The notes beneath the pieces were generated by a model. The model made no database searches. It was not told the DNA's origin and saw only the letters and a list, made by a program, of their open reading frames with translations. Both the position numbers and the translations under genes were made by a program. 61,608 bases of DNA from Pseudomonas syringae (GTDB lineage Bacteria > Pseudomonadota > Gammaproteobacteria > Pseudomonadales > Pseudomonadaceae): the NCBI RefSeq assembly GCF_023278085.1, contig NZ_CP066266.1, positions 1 through 61,608 of the forward strand, read 5' to 3'. Every line of letters begins with the position of its first letter. Positions within the stretch are counted from its first letter, which is position 1. Shown in pieces: positions 16,859 to 28,466 of the stretch.

Positions 16859-16945
16859 CGCAAAGTGCCGATGTCAGACCAGCCAGCGTGTTAAGCCAGG
16901 CGCCCTGCAGTTGCGGTACCTACGAATCAGGGTACCGTCAGGTAC

Positions 16946-19900
16946 TCAGATCTTCAGTCGTCGTCGCGCTCGAATACGGTGAGCCTGGAGGAGGAAATAG
17001 CATGTTGGAATCAGTAGCATCGATAGCAGCGGTGCGGTAAGCATACCCCCTATCATCGGTGCTGCTATGCGCTTCATGATCTCCGAACCGGCCCCTGACC
17101 CCCAGAGTATGGGCAGCAGCCCCGCGATGATCACGGCTACCGTCATCGCCTTGGGCCTCACCCTGAGCACTGCGCCTTCCTTGATAGCTTCTGTCAAATC
17201 CTGCTCGGTTCCATGTCCTGCTGCGAGGCGGGGCGACCAGGCGCTGCGCAGGTACACCAGCATGATGACGCCAAACTCGGCAGAAACGCCGGCAAGGGCG
17301 ATGAAGCCCACGCCTGTAGCGATGGACAGGTTATAACCCAGGACATACAACAGCCAGATCCCACCGGACAACGCAAAAGGCAGCGTTGCCATGATGAGTA
17401 CCGCCTCGCTGGCCGTACCGAAGGTGAAGTACAGCAACACGAAAATGATCGCCAGTGTAGCCGGTATCACCCACAGCAGGCGCTGGTTTGCCCGCTCTAG
17501 GTACTCGAACTGACCCGAGTACGAGACAGTGAGGCCGGGGGCGAGTTGGACCCGGGATGCTATCTGTGTCTGAAGCTCTTTCACTGTCGTGGCAAGGTCG
17601 CGCCCACGCACGTCCACATAGACCCAACCCGAAAGCCGGCCATTTTCGCTACGCAGCATCGGTGGGCCGTCGGTGATGCTGACATCTGCCACCATCGATA
17701 GGGTAATTTGCTGGCCGCTGCTGGTGACGACGGGGAGCCCTTTTAGCGCCTGTGCCGTATCTCGCCATTCGCGTCCGTAGCGCAGGTTTATAGGGTATCT
17801 GGCGAGCCCCTCTACGACTTCGCCGATGTTGCTTCCGCCAATGGCACCGGAAACCACTGCCTGCACATCACTGATATTCATGCCATAACGCGCTGCGGCC
17901 TGGCGATTGATACGTACGTCTACGTAGCGTCCTCCTGTCAGCCGTTCCGCCAGTGCGGATTGGACGCCGGCGACTTGCTTGGCCACGGCCTCGATCTGTT
18001 GAGTTGCCTGGTCTATCTGCGCAAGCGAGGTGCCCGCGACCTTGATCCCTACCGGGCTTTTAACGCCCGTGGCAAGCATGTCGATGCGGTTGCGAATGGG
18101 GGGCACCCAAATGTTCGAAAGGCCTGGGACCTGTACCGCCTTGTCCAGCGCCTCGATCAGCTTTTCAGGGGTCATCCCGGCTCGCCATTGCTCCTTGGGC
18201 TTGAACCGTACAGTAGTCTCGAACATTTCCAACGGCGCCGGATCGGTAGCTGAATCCGCACGTCCCGCCTTGCCGAATACCCGATCCACTTCAGGAACTG
18301 TGAGGATCATTCGGTCAGTAAGTTGGAGTAGCTGGCTCGCCTTGCTGGCCGATAAACCAGGCAAGGCCGATGGCATGTACAGCAAATCGCCTTCATCCAT
18401 TTGAGGAAGAAATTCTCCCCCTAGTCGGCTTAAAGGCCAAAGCGTCGAGAGAAACACCAGGGCGGCGATAAGCAAGGTGAGTTTTGGCCACGCCAGAACC
18501 GTGTCGATTGCCGGGCGGTACACCGCGATCAGCCCGCGGTTGAGAGGGTTCTGATGCTCGGATGGAATCCTTCCCCGGATCCAGTAACCCATCAGCACGG
18601 GGACCAGCGTCACCGAGAGCCCTGCCGCGCCTGCCATTGCATAGGTCTTGGTGAAGGCCAAGGGCCCAAATAGCTTGCCTTCCTGGGCCTGCAGCGTAAA
18701 AACAGGCAAGAAAGACAACGTAATCACCAGCAGGCTGAAAAACACAGCCGGCCCGATCTCGGCAGCGGCTTGAGCGATTACGTGCCAGTGAGCCTGGCCT
18801 TCCAGCGGCTCCCCAGGATGCTGCTGCTGCCACGCTTCGATGTGTTTGTGCGCATTTTCGATCATCACTACTGCAGCATCGACCATCGCTCCGATGGCGA
18901 TCGCAATCCCCCCCAGTGACATGATGTTGGCATTGACGCCCTGGTAGTGCATCACAAGAAAGGCAACCAAGATGCCCAGGGGCAAGGTCACGATGGCCAC
19001 CAGCGAGGAACGTACGTGCCAGAGGAAGACTAGGCAGATCAGCGCGACCACCCCAAATTCTTCAAGCAGCTTGAAACCCAGATTGCTGACGGCGCGATCG
19101 ATAAGCTGTGAGCGGTCATAGGTCGTGACTATTTCAACCCCAGCCGGCAGGCTGCTGCGCAAGTTTTCTAGCTTCTCCCTAACGGCAATCAGGGTATCGC
19201 GTGCATTCTTGCCGGAGCGCAAAAGAATGACCCCGCCCACAACCTCACCTCTGCCGTCCAGCTCAGCAACGCCGCGCCGCATTTCAGGCCCAAGCTGGAT
19301 ATTGGCAACTTGCCCGAGCAACACCGGGATGCCATTGCGAGAGGTCCGAAGAGGAATGTTGTTGAAGTCCTCCAGGCTTTCCAGATAGCCGGACGCCCTG
19401 ACCATGTACTCCCTTTCGGCCATCTCCAATACCGCACCACCCGCTTCCTGGTTGGCGCCCTGGATGGCCTGGGTCACTTCCTGTTGGGTTACTCCGTACG
19501 CTGCCAGCTTCAGGGGATCGAGTACCACCTGGTACTGTTTGACCATGCCGCCGATTGTCGCGACTTCAGCCACGTTAGGGAGGGACTTGAGCTCGTACCG
19601 AAGGAACCAGTCCTGGATCGACCGTAACTGAGCGAGGTCATGGCTACCCGAGCGGTCAACGAGCGCATATTGGTAAATCCAACCCACGCCCGTTGCATCA
19701 GGCCCCAGACTAGGCGTAACGCCTTTTGGCATGCGCGCCTGCGCTTGGCTGAGGTACTCCAACACCCTTGATCGCGCCCAGTACAGGTCAGTCCCGTCTT
19801 CAAAGAGCACATAGACAAACGAGTCGCCAAAGAACGAGTAACCTCGGACCGTCCTTGCGCCTGGCACCGAAAGCATCATCGTGGTCAGAGGGTAGGTCAC

Positions 19901-20092
19901 CTGATTCTCCACAAGCTGTGGAGCCTGACCGGGATAGCTGGTTCGAATGATGACTTGGGTATCAGACAAATCAGGCAGCGCGTCCAGTGGTGTGTTGCGC
20001 ACGGCCCAGAGCCCTGCGGCTACCACGACGAGCGTAGCTAGCAACACCAGGAATCGGTTGGCGATAGACCAGTAGATCAGCCGGCGAATCAT
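16946..20092 (-). CDS. cusA: CusA, copper/silver RND efflux pump
   Basis: Heavy-metal RND transporter of 1048 residues, moving Cu(I)/Ag(I) from periplasm and cytoplasm through CusC. Twelve membrane segments; proton-relay region [16 protein letters not shown]. The three methionines of the CusA metal site fall at exactly 573 (LLYM), 623 (LEMFET) and 672 (IDMLATG), as in E. coli. [14 protein letters not shown] is the monovalent-metal HME signature. The ATG overlaps the cusB stop (ATGA). It is the last gene of the leftward cusCBA operon. Confidence 0.95.
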   Translation of the reverse strand: MIRRLIYWSIANRFLVLLATLVVVAAGLWAVRNTPLDALPDLSDTQVIIRTSYPGQAPQLVENQVTYPLTTMMLSVPGARTVRGYSFFGDSFVYVLFEDGTDLYWARSRVLEYLSQAQARMPKGVTPSLGPDATGVGWIYQYALVDRSGSHDLAQLRSIQDWFLRYELKSLPNVAEVATIGGMVKQYQVVLDPLKLAAYGVTQQEVTQAIQGANQEAGGAVLEMAEREYMVRASGYLESLEDFNNIPLRTSRNGIPVLLGQVANIQLGPEMRRGVAELDGRGEVVGGVILLRSGKNARDTLIAVREKLENLRSSLPAGVEIVTTYDRSQLIDRAVSNLGFKLLEEFGVVALICLVFLWHVRSSLVAIVTLPLGILVAFLVMHYQGVNANIMSLGGIAIAIGAMVDAAVVMIENAHKHIEAWQQQHPGEPLEGQAHWHVIAQAAAEIGPAVFFSLLVITLSFLPVFTLQAQEGKLFGPLAFTKTYAMAGAAGLSVTLVPVLMGYWIRGRIPSEHQNPLNRGLIAVYRPAIDTVLAWPKLTLLIAALVFLSTLWPLSRLGGEFLPQMDEGDLLYMPSALPGLSASKASQLLQLTDRMILTVPEVDRVFGKAGRADSATDPAPLEMFETTVRFKPKEQWRAGMTPEKLIEALDKAVQVPGLSNIWVPPIRNRIDMLATGVKSPVGIKVAGTSLAQIDQATQQIEAVAKQVAGVQSALAERLTGGRYVDVRINRQAAARYGMNISDVQAVVSGAIGGSNIGEVVEGLARYPINLRYGREWRDTAQALKGLPVVTSSGQQITLSMVADVSITDGPPMLRSENGRLSGWVYVDVRGRDLATTVKELQTQIASRVQLAPGLTVSYSGQFEYLERANQRLLWVIPATLAIIFVLLYFTFGTASEAVLIMATLPFALSGGIWLLYVLGYNLSIATGVGFIALAGVSAEFGVIMLVYLRSAWSPRLAAGHGTEQDLTEAIKEGAVLRVRPKAMTVAVIIAGLLPILWGSGAGSEIMKRIAAPMIGGMLTAPLLSMLLIPTCYFLLQAHRIRARRRLKI

Positions 20093-21543
20093 TGGCCAGT
20101 CTCCTGCTTGGAGAGCTGTTCAACGATAAGCCCAGCGTCGCTTTGGGAAATTCCAATGGCGACGTGATCACCCACCTTGAGCCCTTTAGCCACGTCCGGC
20201 CTCGCCAGTGGGAAGGTCATGGTCATGCCGGGCATGCCAAGACTTTGGAACGGGCCATGGGCCAGTGTGACGGTCTCGCTGTCCAGGTCAATGATCTGAC
20301 CCGTACTTGTGTGCCATTGCGCTCCCTCTGAGGGGCCCTCACGCGCGAGCAGGCCTTGGAGGCTCGCTTCCGAATCAAGCAGAAATTGCCCTGAACTGAC
20401 TACCTCATCTCCTTCGGCCAGGCCCTTGACGATTTCTGCTTGTCCCCCAGATTCTTTGCCCAGTTCGACCACCTGCGGTCGATATCGCCCCTCGGGTAAC
20501 GCAACCATGACGAAGGACCGCTTACCGCTGCGGATTACGGCTTCGCTCGGGGCTAGGAGTACAGAGGGCTGCTCTTCACCCTGCAGGCGAACCTGAGCGT
20601 ACATGCCTGGACGAAGCTTCCCGTTTGCATTGGGTAGTTCAGCGCGCACCGTGACCGTCCGCGTTGCGCTGTCAGCGGAGGGCAACATGGCAATGATCTT
20701 TCCCTGTATAGCTTGGCCAGGCCAGGCGACGAAAAAGGCAGAAATGGGGTTGCCCACCGCCACACTGGATGTCAGAGCCTCAGGTACGGAGATGTCCAGC
20801 CATACCCTCGAAAGCCCATTGATCCGAGCCAGGTCCTGGCCTTTGGAGATAGCCATTCCGGCCTTGGCGTCGAGGGTCAGCAGCTCACCGGCGATGGGCA
20901 TCACGATAGTTTGTACGGCAGCCGCTCGGCCGGTGCGGTCTACAGCTGCAATGGTGGATCCGGGCATTCCCAGCAAGCGAAGGCGTTCTTTCGCAGCGGC
21001 AGTGAGCTGAGAGTCTCCGGTCTGTTTTACAGCCAGGTATTCAAGCTGCGCAGCGGACCACTGAGGGATGAGCAGGTCTACAAGCGGTGTGCCGGCGGCT
21101 AATACGTCGCCCGGAGCCCGGCCGTAGACCTTATCAACGTAGGCGTCGGCACGGGCCTGGACCGTGGCCAGCTCCCGCTGGCTGTATCCCAAAGTGCCGG
21201 CGGCATCAATGCTTGATGGCAATGCCCCGCGTTGCACCCGCACGGTTCGAACACCCAGGCTTTGCACTGTTCCTGCCGCCAGTCCCAAGGATGTTGACGC
21301 TTGCTCATCGGCGTATTTTGGAACCAGGGCCATGTCCATGAACGGCGATCGACCGGGCTTATCAAAATGCTGGTCTGGCTTCATGGGGTCATACCAATAC
21401 AGCGCGTTGCGCGCTTGGGTCGTGGTAGTGCCAGGTTCGACAGCTGTCGATTCGCTTGCCGTGCCGAGCCAAAAGCCAAGCAGAGCCCCCACGCCTACCA
21501 GGCAGGCGGCGGACAACGTACCCATCACGTATGAGCCCTTCAT
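20089..21543 (-). CDS. cusB: CusB membrane-fusion protein with C-terminal CusF-like domain
   Basis: Periplasmic adaptor linking CusA and CusC. It has 484 residues: an N-terminal anchor ([18 protein letters not shown]), a heavy-metal-binding segment ([18 protein letters not shown]), the barrel-sandwich/hairpin core, and a C-terminal domain of about 75 residues ([15 protein letters not shown] ... MPGMTMTF) resembling the copper chaperone CusF. The fusion would place the chaperone on the pump, as in some SilB proteins, and explains why no free cusF gene is present. ATGA overlaps on both sides show tight coupling. Confidence 0.93.
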   Translation of the reverse strand: MKGSYVMGTLSAACLVGVGALLGFWLGTASESTAVEPGTTTTQARNALYWYDPMKPDQHFDKPGRSPFMDMALVPKYADEQASTSLGLAAGTVQSLGVRTVRVQRGALPSSIDAAGTLGYSQRELATVQARADAYVDKVYGRAPGDVLAAGTPLVDLLIPQWSAAQLEYLAVKQTGDSQLTAAAKERLRLLGMPGSTIAAVDRTGRAAAVQTIVMPIAGELLTLDAKAGMAISKGQDLARINGLSRVWLDISVPEALTSSVAVGNPISAFFVAWPGQAIQGKIIAMLPSADSATRTVTVRAELPNANGKLRPGMYAQVRLQGEEQPSVLLAPSEAVIRSGKRSFVMVALPEGRYRPQVVELGKESGGQAEIVKGLAEGDEVVSSGQFLLDSEASLQGLLAREGPSEGAQWHTSTGQIIDLDSETVTLAHGPFQSLGMPGMTMTFPLARPDVAKGLKVGDHVAIGISQSDAGLIVEQLSKQETGQ

Positions 21544-22802
21544 TGCGCGCCCTCCGCGTAGGCAAAGAAGAGTTTGGCGGTCAGAACCGACAGCTCTTCC
21601 TCCAACCCGACCTTGCGCAAAGTCGCTTCAATCAGCTGCCGGCGCGCAGAAACGACCGTGCCGATGTCAGCGCTGCCAGCCTTGTAAGCCACCATTTCCA
21701 AGGAGAACCTACGCTGGGCCAGCGGTATAGCGCTCTCGGTGCTTCGCCTGAGTACCGCACGTAAGCGATCCTGTTCAGCCAGCCCCGATTCCAACTCCAT
21801 CTGGTGACTGCGTAACATCACTTCCTGTTCTTGCTCCATGCGCGAGAGGTTCTTTTCCCTTGATGTGATTCGCGGCCCTTGCCTTGCCCCGGTGAACAGT
21901 GGAAGGTCGAACGTCACCTGTAGGCTGACCATATCGCCGAATCGCTTGTCGCGGTTGCCATAACCAAGCTCCACGCCCCAGTCGGGCTTTTTCTCGGCGA
22001 CTGCTTCGCCCAGCTCGGCCTTGGCCTCACCGACCCGAGCGGCGGCGGCCTGGATATCGGGATGATGGGCCAGACCATGCTGGCTATGAGTAGCTGACCA
22101 CTCCAATACAGGCGCCGACCCAGCCAAGGGCTGGTCACCTTGCGCACCCAGGAACTGGCGCAATTGTGCCCTGGCGCCGGCTACACCACTGATCAGCTGA
22201 TCGCGCCTGTCTTCAAGGTCCAACGTCTCTTGTTCGAGCGCCACGGCGTCAGCAGGCTTTGCTGTTCCCCCGGCAATCAGCGCAGGTACCGTGGAGCGTT
22301 GTAGGTTGAGCTGTTTCAACAGGTCATCAAAAGCGGAAAAGCGTTGCTGAGCATAAAAGAGCCTCAGCCAACTGGCGGCAACGTCCTGCTTGACCTTGAT
22401 CAGAGCCTGGCGCTGCTCGGCTTGCGCAAGCTCAGCGAAGGCTTCAGCCGAATGGCGCCGTGCACGGCGCTTGTCGCTGTTAGGAACTTCTTGCATAACC
22501 CCGATCCGACGCATCGTCATTGAGTCGTCGTCCAATGAGTAGCGCTGCTGCCCTTCTACGGGCAAGTTATCGATGCCCAGAAAGAGCTTGGGATTAGGTA
22601 GCGCATCAGCGGGGCGAATGGCGGCATTTGCCGACGCGACCTGAGCGGCCCTGGCTAGATTTTCAGGGGCCATTGTCTCTGCCAGCTTCAGCGCATAATC
22701 GAAAGTAAGGGCGTCAGCCAGGGCCGGCTGGGCCGCAGTTACAAGTAGCAAGAGTGCAAGCGCGCTAGATATGCCAGCGGCAAAAGCGGGACGAACAGGC
22801 AT
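21540..22802 (-). CDS. cusC: CusC-type outer-membrane efflux channel (TolC family)
   Basis: TolC-like outer-membrane factor of 420 residues: signal peptide about 1-29 (LLLLVTAAQPALA), two repeated OEP halves rich in long helices (e.g. RRARRHSAEAFAELAQAEQ; RISSREKNL-like helix near 290), ending [10 protein letters not shown]. No lipobox is seen, unlike E. coli CusC. It is the first of the three overlapping cus genes and 79 bp downstream of a small secreted-protein gene that probably leads the operon. Confidence 0.9.
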   Translation of the reverse strand: MPVRPAFAAGISSALALLLLVTAAQPALADALTFDYALKLAETMAPENLARAAQVASANAAIRPADALPNPKLFLGIDNLPVEGQQRYSLDDDSMTMRRIGVMQEVPNSDKRRARRHSAEAFAELAQAEQRQALIKVKQDVAASWLRLFYAQQRFSAFDDLLKQLNLQRSTVPALIAGGTAKPADAVALEQETLDLEDRRDQLISGVAGARAQLRQFLGAQGDQPLAGSAPVLEWSATHSQHGLAHHPDIQAAAARVGEAKAELGEAVAEKKPDWGVELGYGNRDKRFGDMVSLQVTFDLPLFTGARQGPRITSREKNLSRMEQEQEVMLRSHQMELESGLAEQDRLRAVLRRSTESAIPLAQRRFSLEMVAYKAGSADIGTVVSARRQLIEATLRKVGLEEELSVLTAKLFFAYAEGAQ

Positions 22803-22880
22803 GACCTGCCTCCATGCGAAACCAATGTATACGCAGACCCGGCGGTATTGCGCCGTTGGTAATGCGCTCGGACAAAGGAA

Positions 22881-23210
22881 TTACACGAAGCGTGGTGGAC
22901 GCCAAGGCGTAGCGAAGGCCTCTTGAGGCGCTGGCCTAGCTACGCAGGCGTGAACTGGCAGGGGGCCCGGCTTTGGGATTTGTAGGATGAACAGGCTGAT
23001 CAGAGAGCTGGTTTTGCAATCCTGTCCCCATTTGCATGGCGCTGTCTGGCTATCCTTGACCTTTTTCTCCATATCCGCACACGGTGTCTGAGCGCGCTTT
23101 TGGACTACTTGCATTGGACATGGCTCCGCTGGCAGCGGCCCGCCACCCTGGCCATAAGCGGGGAGAAGAAGACTTAGAATAAGCGCAAGTACAAAAACCA
23201 CGCGAGCCAT
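22881..23210 (-). CDS. Small secreted cysteine-containing protein leading the cus operon
   Basis: A 109-residue protein beginning MARVVFVLALILSLLLPAYG, a clear signal peptide. The mature part has four cysteines (EPCPMQVV, TPCADM, APCKWGQDC) and a second hydrophobic segment (LISLFILQI). Small proteins of this kind commonly precede CzcC/CusC genes and their role is unknown. The ATG at 23210 is chosen because the signal peptide starts there; 23237 is an alternative. A CopR box lies 91 bp upstream. Confidence 0.65.
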   Translation of the reverse strand: MARVVFVLALILSLLLPAYGQGGGPLPAEPCPMQVVQKRAQTPCADMEKKVKDSQTAPCKWGQDCKTSSLISLFILQIPKPGPLPVHACVARPAPQEAFATPWRPPRFV

Positions 23211-23300
23211 AGGATTCCATGAAGCGGGCCAAACCATTGGCTGTCACCGAGGCTGATTATAGAGCGAAACGCTTGCTGGGCCAGCTATAGCGCGCCTTGC

Positions 23301-23314
23301 TTACAGCATTGTAA
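23301..23314. promoter_or_regulatory. CopR box between the cus operon and DUF411 copy 2
   Basis: TTACA-GCAT-TGTAA in the divergent intergenic region; it can serve the leftward cus operon, the rightward DUF411 gene, or both. Confidence 0.7.
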
Positions 23315-23415
23315 TGGGGTCTAGGCAGCTTCGAAGATATCCTTGAAGGATTCCATTCCAGGTGACTATTCCAGCAGCCCCTTGCCAAAGGGCCTGGCTT
23401 CAATCAGGAGCAACG

Positions 23416-23862
23416 ATGAAAAGAAAGACGATCATGACCTTGGCGGCCCTGCTTATCGCGAGTACCGCTCAGGCGGCGGAGACGCTTGAGGTCGATGTCC
23501 ACCGTGATGCCAATTGCGGGTGCTGCAAAGGCTGGATCAAGCACCTGGAGGCTGAGCGCTTCACCGTAAATGACCAGGTGGAGCAAGACATGACTGCTGT
23601 GAAGGGGCAGCTTGGTGTGCCGCAGGGACTGCGCTCGTGCCATACCGCTGTCATCAACGGGCGCTTCGTGGAAGGGCATGTGCCGGCAGAACAGCTCAAA
23701 GCGCTGAACACGCGTACAGACCTAGTGGGGATTGCGGTCCCAGGCATGCCGCCGGGTTCTCCGGGCATGGAGCAGGGCACTGCCCGGCACGCTTACAAGG
23801 TCATCGGGGTAACTGTTGCCGGACAGCAGGAAACGGTCGCAGCGTACGATGCCAGGCCTTAA
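23416..23862 (+). CDS. DUF411 periplasmic metal-binding protein (copy 2)
   Basis: A 148-residue paralogue of the protein at 10900: signal peptide 1-20 (ALLIASTAQAAE), CGCC at 34-37, RSCHTAVINGRFVEGHVP, and PGMPPGSPGMEQG. AGGAG lies 5 bases before the chosen ATG. It is convergent with copD; a long hairpin between them can end both transcripts. The role is presumably periplasmic copper binding or delivery. Confidence 0.85.
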   Translation: MKRKTIMTLAALLIASTAQAAETLEVDVHRDANCGCCKGWIKHLEAERFTVNDQVEQDMTAVKGQLGVPQGLRSCHTAVINGRFVEGHVPAEQLKALNTRTDLVGIAVPGMPPGSPGMEQGTARHAYKVIGVTVAGQQETVAAYDARP

Positions 23863-23896
23863 AGGGTTCCATACAAGCCACTCCGCAAGAGGAGTC

Positions 23897-23926
23897 GCCT
23901 GGCTCTTCTTAGCATCTGAGCCAGGC
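23897..23926. terminator. Shared hairpin between DUF411 copy 2 and copD
   Basis: GCCTGGCTC and GAGCCAGGC pair perfectly around a 12-base loop, between two convergent genes. There is no strong T-run on either side. Confidence 0.5.
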
Positions 23927-23950
23927 TTAATGCACAGCCAGTAGCGCAAA

Positions 23951-24886
23951 CTATTGCATCGCCATCTCCACCTCCGGGCTGAGCGTACCCAGCCAGGCGA
24001 TCAGCCCAAGAACAACCACCGCTGCAGCAAGCTCTGTGGCCATACTCCAACGCAAGGCCTTGGCGGCCCCGGTGTAGTCCCCGTGCCCAATGGAATGCTC
24101 AAGGTGAGGGCTGAGCCGAAAGCGGTTCAACGAGGCCAAACCAATCATTGCCGTAAACAGCACCAGTTTAGCCATCAGCAACCACCCGTACGTGGTATCA
24201 GCCAGGCTGTCCAACTGGGGGCCAACGATGAACAGGTAGTTGACTATCCCTGTGACCAGGATGGTCGCGACGATGACACCACCTGCTGATTCAAAGCCGG
24301 TTAGCGTCCGCGCCAGGATCTTCACAGAACCGTGGTTATCTACCTTTTTAGCTCGCAGCAGTAAGGCAAAGGCCACCAGAGCACCTACCCAGCCGCCTGC
24401 GGCAAACAAATGCACGATGTCGGTCGCAAAATGCCAGAAACGGCGACTTCCTTCATCCATAGCACCGTGGCCCGTCCAGGCCAGTGTGGCCAAGGCAACC
24501 CCGCTGAGTGCTGTGACCACCCAAAGACTGCCTGTCGGGCTGCGGCTGGTTAGCAGACCAGCGACCGCTATCATGGCAAGGGCCGCCATGCGTACGTTCC
24601 AGGAAAAACCCACCTCGGTTTCTGCCAGCATCATTTTGATATGAGGGAAAAGCTCCTCCCACTCAGTAGCACCACTCATTGCCTTAGTCATCTGCAACAG
24701 CGCGGCAAGGGACAGCAACGCTCCCAGCACGGCTGTCCCGGTGAGTAATAGCTTGAAGTTCAGCACCGCGCCTGACTGGCGCTCCGTTCCCCTCAAGCTG
24801 TACAGGCCGAAAAGGGCCAAGCCAAACAACACCATCAGGTCGGTATAAAGCGCAAAACGAAGCGCGATGCTGAGTGGATCGGCCAT
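23951..24886 (-). CDS. copD: CopD, inner-membrane copper transport protein
   Basis: PcoD/CopD family, 311 residues, about eight membrane helices; thought to move copper into the cytoplasm with CopC. Recognisable stretches are [42 protein letters not shown] and [16 protein letters not shown], with family histidines. The start at 24886 ([11 protein letters not shown]) lies 2 bases after the copC stop codon, giving a copABCD order read leftward. Confidence 0.92.
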   Translation of the reverse strand: MADPLSIALRFALYTDLMVLFGLALFGLYSLRGTERQSGAVLNFKLLLTGTAVLGALLSLAALLQMTKAMSGATEWEELFPHIKMMLAETEVGFSWNVRMAALAMIAVAGLLTSRSPTGSLWVVTALSGVALATLAWTGHGAMDEGSRRFWHFATDIVHLFAAGGWVGALVAFALLLRAKKVDNHGSVKILARTLTGFESAGGVIVATILVTGIVNYLFIVGPQLDSLADTTYGWLLMAKLVLFTAMIGLASLNRFRLSPHLEHSIGHGDYTGAAKALRWSMATELAAAVVVLGLIAWLGTLSPEVEMAMQ

Positions 24887-24888
24887 GC

Positions 24889-25272
24889 TTATTTCACCTT
24901 GAAGGTGACGTTGCCTGTAATGGGATGGGTATCGGACGAGACCGCGCGCCATTCCACCTTATAGCTGCCCGTCGTGAGCGGCGACGCTGGGGTAATGACC
25001 ATCGTCTTAGGATCGCTGCCAGCGGCCACGCTTGCTTTTACCGACATAGGGGAATTAGGCATGCCAGGCATGTCCGTCATGATCAGCTTGGCACCGGAAA
25101 ACTGGGTGACCAAGTTTTCCGAGAAATGAAGCTCGACCTTCTCCGGCGCAGCACCATCAGCCCCTTGCGCAGGCGTGGAAGACACAAGCTTCGGATGGGC
25201 TTGAGCCAGGGCGCTTGCCAGCATGCCGGCAGCAAGAAGGGTGGCGATACCTGTGGACTTCAAGAGAGACAT
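24889..25272 (-). CDS. copC: CopC, periplasmic copper-binding protein
   Basis: 127 residues: signal peptide ending ALAQA, so the mature protein begins His-Pro-Lys with the amino-terminal Cu(II)-binding histidine (His26 of the precursor). The beta-barrel core includes the Cu(I) methionine cluster [12 protein letters not shown] and the conserved [13 protein letters not shown]. Third gene of copABCD. Confidence 0.94.
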   Translation of the reverse strand: MSLLKSTGIATLLAAGMLASALAQAHPKLVSSTPAQGADGAAPEKVELHFSENLVTQFSGAKLIMTDMPGMPNSPMSVKASVAAGSDPKTMVITPASPLTTGSYKVEWRAVSSDTHPITGNVTFKVK

Positions 25273-25332
25273 AAAACGCTCCTCACAGCGGATGGCTGTT
25301 CGATTGGGGTAATTACTGGGTGAATGTAGCGG

Positions 25333-26259
25333 TTAGAACCACAGGCGCACGCCGAGAACCAGGCGGGCTTCACTACGATCCTCACCCTCGTCGCGGGCAT
25401 AATCGGCCGTGTTCCCATATGACCGGTTCCAGGTCACACCAATGTAGGGGGCAAACTCGCGGCGGATTTCGTAGCGCAGTCGTACGCCGACTTCACTCTC
25501 GGCCAGACCCGCACCGGTACCCCTCTGTGGGTCATTCTTGCCGTAGAAATTGACCTCGGCAGTAGGCTGCAGGATGAGTCGATTGGTCAGAAGGATGTCG
25601 TAGTCACCTTCAAGGCGCATGGCTGTTTGGCCGCCTTCGCCAATAAAGACCGTAGCCTCGGCTTCGAAGTTGTACAGCGCCAGGCCTTGAAGACCAAAAG
25701 CGGCCCAGGTCTGCGGATCTCCTGGCTTGAAATCCTGGCGAACGCCTGTCACAACATCCCACCAGGGGCCAACAGCATGGCCCCAGAGGGCCTGAACTTC
25801 CGCTTCTTCGGTTTTGCCATTGAGCCGCTCACCTTCCGAGCGCACCCACAGTCTGTCGATGTCGCCACCAGCCCAACCGGTGAAATCCCAGTTCAGCGCG
25901 CTGCCGCCGTCAGCGTCCTGCCATTCAAGCTGATCGAACAGGAGCATGTAGTTGATCGACTCATCATGCACCGTGTGGCCCGCGTCCGATTTATAGACGG
26001 CGGCGCGGTCCGCTGCGTTAATCGCGGGGATGGGCGTACGGCTCTGAGTCGGAGCAGGCTTTTGGGGGGACGAGGCCATGCTCGTCATGGAGTCATCCAT
26101 ACCCTGCATCTGGCTGTGGTCCATACCCTGCATCTGGCTATGATCCATCCCCTGCATGGTGTCTTCCGCTGCCGCATAGGCAAATGGGGCCAGCATCAGG
26201 CTCGTTGTGATCGCCAGACGCTTCCCATTGCGGGCTAGTAATGTGTCCATACCTGTCAT
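25333..26259 (-). CDS. copB: CopB, outer-membrane copper-binding protein
   Basis: 308 residues: signal peptide ([13 protein letters not shown]), then a metal-binding N-terminal stretch with three repeats of the form MQGMDHSQ, and a beta-barrel ([22 protein letters not shown] ... [20 protein letters not shown], shown in parts) ending in a C-terminal aromatic residue. Start 26259 overlaps the copA stop as ATGA; an in-frame ATG at 26250 has a better-placed ribosome site. Confidence 0.92.
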   Translation of the reverse strand: MTGMDTLLARNGKRLAITTSLMLAPFAYAAAEDTMQGMDHSQMQGMDHSQMQGMDDSMTSMASSPQKPAPTQSRTPIPAINAADRAAVYKSDAGHTVHDESINYMLLFDQLEWQDADGGSALNWDFTGWAGGDIDRLWVRSEGERLNGKTEEAEVQALWGHAVGPWWDVVTGVRQDFKPGDPQTWAAFGLQGLALYNFEAEATVFIGEGGQTAMRLEGDYDILLTNRLILQPTAEVNFYGKNDPQRGTGAGLAESEVGVRLRYEIRREFAPYIGVTWNRSYGNTADYARDEGEDRSEARLVLGVRLWF

Positions 26260-28133
26260 TCCTCTACCCGGACTTCACGGAACATGCCCATCTCCATGTG
26301 GAACAGGAGATGGCAGTGATAGGCCCAACGGCCAAGCGCATCCGCGGTGACTCGATAACTGCGTTTGGAGCCAGGAGGCATGTCAATCGTGTGCTTGCGC
26401 ACCATGAAGTTGCCGTTCTCGTCCTCGAGGTCGCTCCACATCCCGTGCAGGTGAATGGGGTGGGTCATCATGGTGTCGTTTACCAGTACCACGCGCACTC
26501 GCTCGCCATATTTCAATCGCAGGGGCTCAGCATCAGCGAACTTGACCCCATTGAATGACCAGGCGAATTTTTCCATATGGCCTGTCAGGTGCAGCTCGAT
26601 TGTTCGCCCGGGCTCTCGGCCGTCCGGGTCTTCAAAGGTGCTTCGCAAATCAGAATACGTAAGCACCCGACGACCGTTATTGCGCAGGCCTAATCCGGGA
26701 TCATCCAATTTAGGCGTAGGACTCATGGCCTGCATGTCAACCAACGGGTTGTCCTTCTCGGTAGCCGGGTGGGCTTGCATCGGCATGTCACCCATGCCTG
26801 ACATCCCCGCCATGCCGGCCATGTCTCCCATGGACCCGTGGTCCATGCCTGACATTTTGCTATGGTCCATGCCCTGCGTCTGCCCGCCGTCCATGCCCTG
26901 CATGGGTGCGCCAGACATACTGTCCATGCCCTTGTCCCCTGCGCCCATTGCGCCGTGGTCCATTCCCTCCATGCCTTGCATGCTGCCCATGTCGCCCATC
27001 GAACCGTGATCCATACCGCCCATACCCATGTCCGCCATGGTCACCAGTGGTCGAGGATCAAGGGGCGGTACGGGCGCTAAGAGGCCTTCACGAACCGCCA
27101 GGGTGCCGCGCGCGAAACCAGTACGGTCCATCGACTGAGCAAACAAGGTGTACGCCTGCTCGGTAGGCTCAACAATGACGTCATAGGTCTCGGCCACCGC
27201 GATGCGCAGCTCGTCAACGGTGACAGGCTTCACGTACTGTCCATCCGAGGCGACCACCGTCATTTTCAGGCCAGGGATACGCATGTCGAAATACGTCATG
27301 GAGGAACCATTGATAAAGCGAAGCCGAATCTTTTCACCTGGACGGAAAACGCCCGTCCAGTTCGTGTTCGGCGCGTGGCCATTCAGGAGATAGGTGTAGG
27401 TAGCCCCGCTCACATCGGCCAGGTCAGTGGGGTTCATCTTCATTTCAGCCCACATTTTTCGGTCAGCCATGGTCGCTGACCAGCCTTGCTTGTGGACGTC
27501 CTCGATAAAATCGCCAACCGTGCGCTTGTTGTAGTTGTAGTAATCCGATTGTTTTTTCAGCTTTCGCATCAACGAAGCGGGGTCTTCGTCAGTCCAATCG
27601 GTCAGCATCACTACATAGTCGCGGTCATACGCAAAAGGCTCGGGATCCTTGGCTTCAATCACTAATGGCCCATAAACGCCAGCCTGCTCTTGGAAACCGG
27701 AATGGCTGTGGTACCAGTAAGTGCCATTCTGCTTGACGTGGATTTTATAAACGTACATCCCGTCCGGCTCGATGCCGGCGAAGCTTAGTCCTGGTACACC
27801 ATCCATATTGGGGGGCAAAATAATACCGTGCCAATGGATCGATGTGTGATCGCGCAGCTTGTTGCGCACCCTAAGGGTTACAGTATCGCCTTCTTTCCAG
27901 CGCAATAGGGGCCCCGGAAGCCCACCGTTAATAACCATTGCCGTACGCGGTTTGCCGGTGATGTTTACAGGCATCTCACCGATTGAAAGATCAAAATCAG
28001 TGCCGGTAAGCGTGTTCAGTTGACTAGGCCCTGAAAGCGCCCACGACGGGTTTCGCCAGAGACCCAGGCCACCTAGAACCCCCATGGCCGTCAGGCCCTT
28101 GACGAAAGTGCGTCGCGACGTTTTCGATTGCAT
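26256..28133 (-). CDS. copA: CopA, periplasmic multicopper oxidase (PcoA family)
   Basis: Exported Cu(I) oxidase/copper-binding protein of 625 residues. It begins with a twin-arginine signal ([11 protein letters not shown]), so it is folded before export. Copper ligands: HWHG near residue 99, YHSHSG, HPIHLHG and [11 protein letters not shown] near the C-terminus. A Met/His-rich insert of roughly 90 residues (about 365-457) carries many MDHG and MGGM units for extra copper. The start at 28133 is set by the Tat signal. A CopR box lies about 100 bp upstream. Confidence 0.95.
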   Translation of the reverse strand: MQSKTSRRTFVKGLTAMGVLGGLGLWRNPSWALSGPSQLNTLTGTDFDLSIGEMPVNITGKPRTAMVINGGLPGPLLRWKEGDTVTLRVRNKLRDHTSIHWHGIILPPNMDGVPGLSFAGIEPDGMYVYKIHVKQNGTYWYHSHSGFQEQAGVYGPLVIEAKDPEPFAYDRDYVVMLTDWTDEDPASLMRKLKKQSDYYNYNKRTVGDFIEDVHKQGWSATMADRKMWAEMKMNPTDLADVSGATYTYLLNGHAPNTNWTGVFRPGEKIRLRFINGSSMTYFDMRIPGLKMTVVASDGQYVKPVTVDELRIAVAETYDVIVEPTEQAYTLFAQSMDRTGFARGTLAVREGLLAPVPPLDPRPLVTMADMGMGGMDHGSMGDMGSMQGMEGMDHGAMGAGDKGMDSMSGAPMQGMDGGQTQGMDHSKMSGMDHGSMGDMAGMAGMSGMGDMPMQAHPATEKDNPLVDMQAMSPTPKLDDPGLGLRNNGRRVLTYSDLRSTFEDPDGREPGRTIELHLTGHMEKFAWSFNGVKFADAEPLRLKYGERVRVVLVNDTMMTHPIHLHGMWSDLEDENGNFMVRKHTIDMPPGSKRSYRVTADALGRWAYHCHLLFHMEMGMFREVRVEE

Positions 28134-28234
28134 ATTTCTGCCTGATAGTTGGAAAAATCTACTGCGGTTGCGCTTGAAAACAATACTTGAACGAATTCGT
28201 CTCAAAGAGTGGCACAGCCTAACCAACACGGCGA

Positions 28235-28248
28235 TTACATTTCTGTAA
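28235..28248. promoter_or_regulatory. CopR box upstream of copABCD
   Basis: TTACA-TTTC-TGTAA, about 100 bp before the copA start and 15 bp after... the ptrA-like stop codon is at 28263, so the box lies in the ptrA-copA gap. Expected to drive copABCD. Confidence 0.78.
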
Positions 28249-28262
28249 GCTTGCCAAGGAGG

Positions 28263-28466
28263 TTAGCAGTGCTTTGGCTTCGCTTCTGGACCTTCTTGCG
28301 CCACTTCAGTTGCCTCCTGCGAAGCGGCTTTTGCGTTGTAGGCTGACATAGCCGTTTCACGGGCTTCGGCCATGCGAGCAGACAAACGGTCACCCCCACC
28401 TTCGGCAAGTGCCAAGGAAGATGCGCCCAGCGCGAGGGTAACGAGAAGAATTTTGGCAGCGTTCAT
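28263..28466 (-). CDS. Small periplasmic protein, PtrA N-terminal-domain type
   Basis: 67 residues: signal peptide (ILLVTLALGASSLALA), then a charged helix (RLSARMAEARETAMSAYNAK) and a C-terminal PKHC. It resembles the PtrA co-regulatory protein family, whose P. aeruginosa member is copper-inducible. It lies upstream of copABCD on the same strand; its own start is 202 bp from a CopR box. Confidence 0.75.
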   Translation of the reverse strand: MNAAKILLVTLALGASSLALAEGGGDRLSARMAEARETAMSAYNAKAASQEATEVAQEGPEAKPKHC

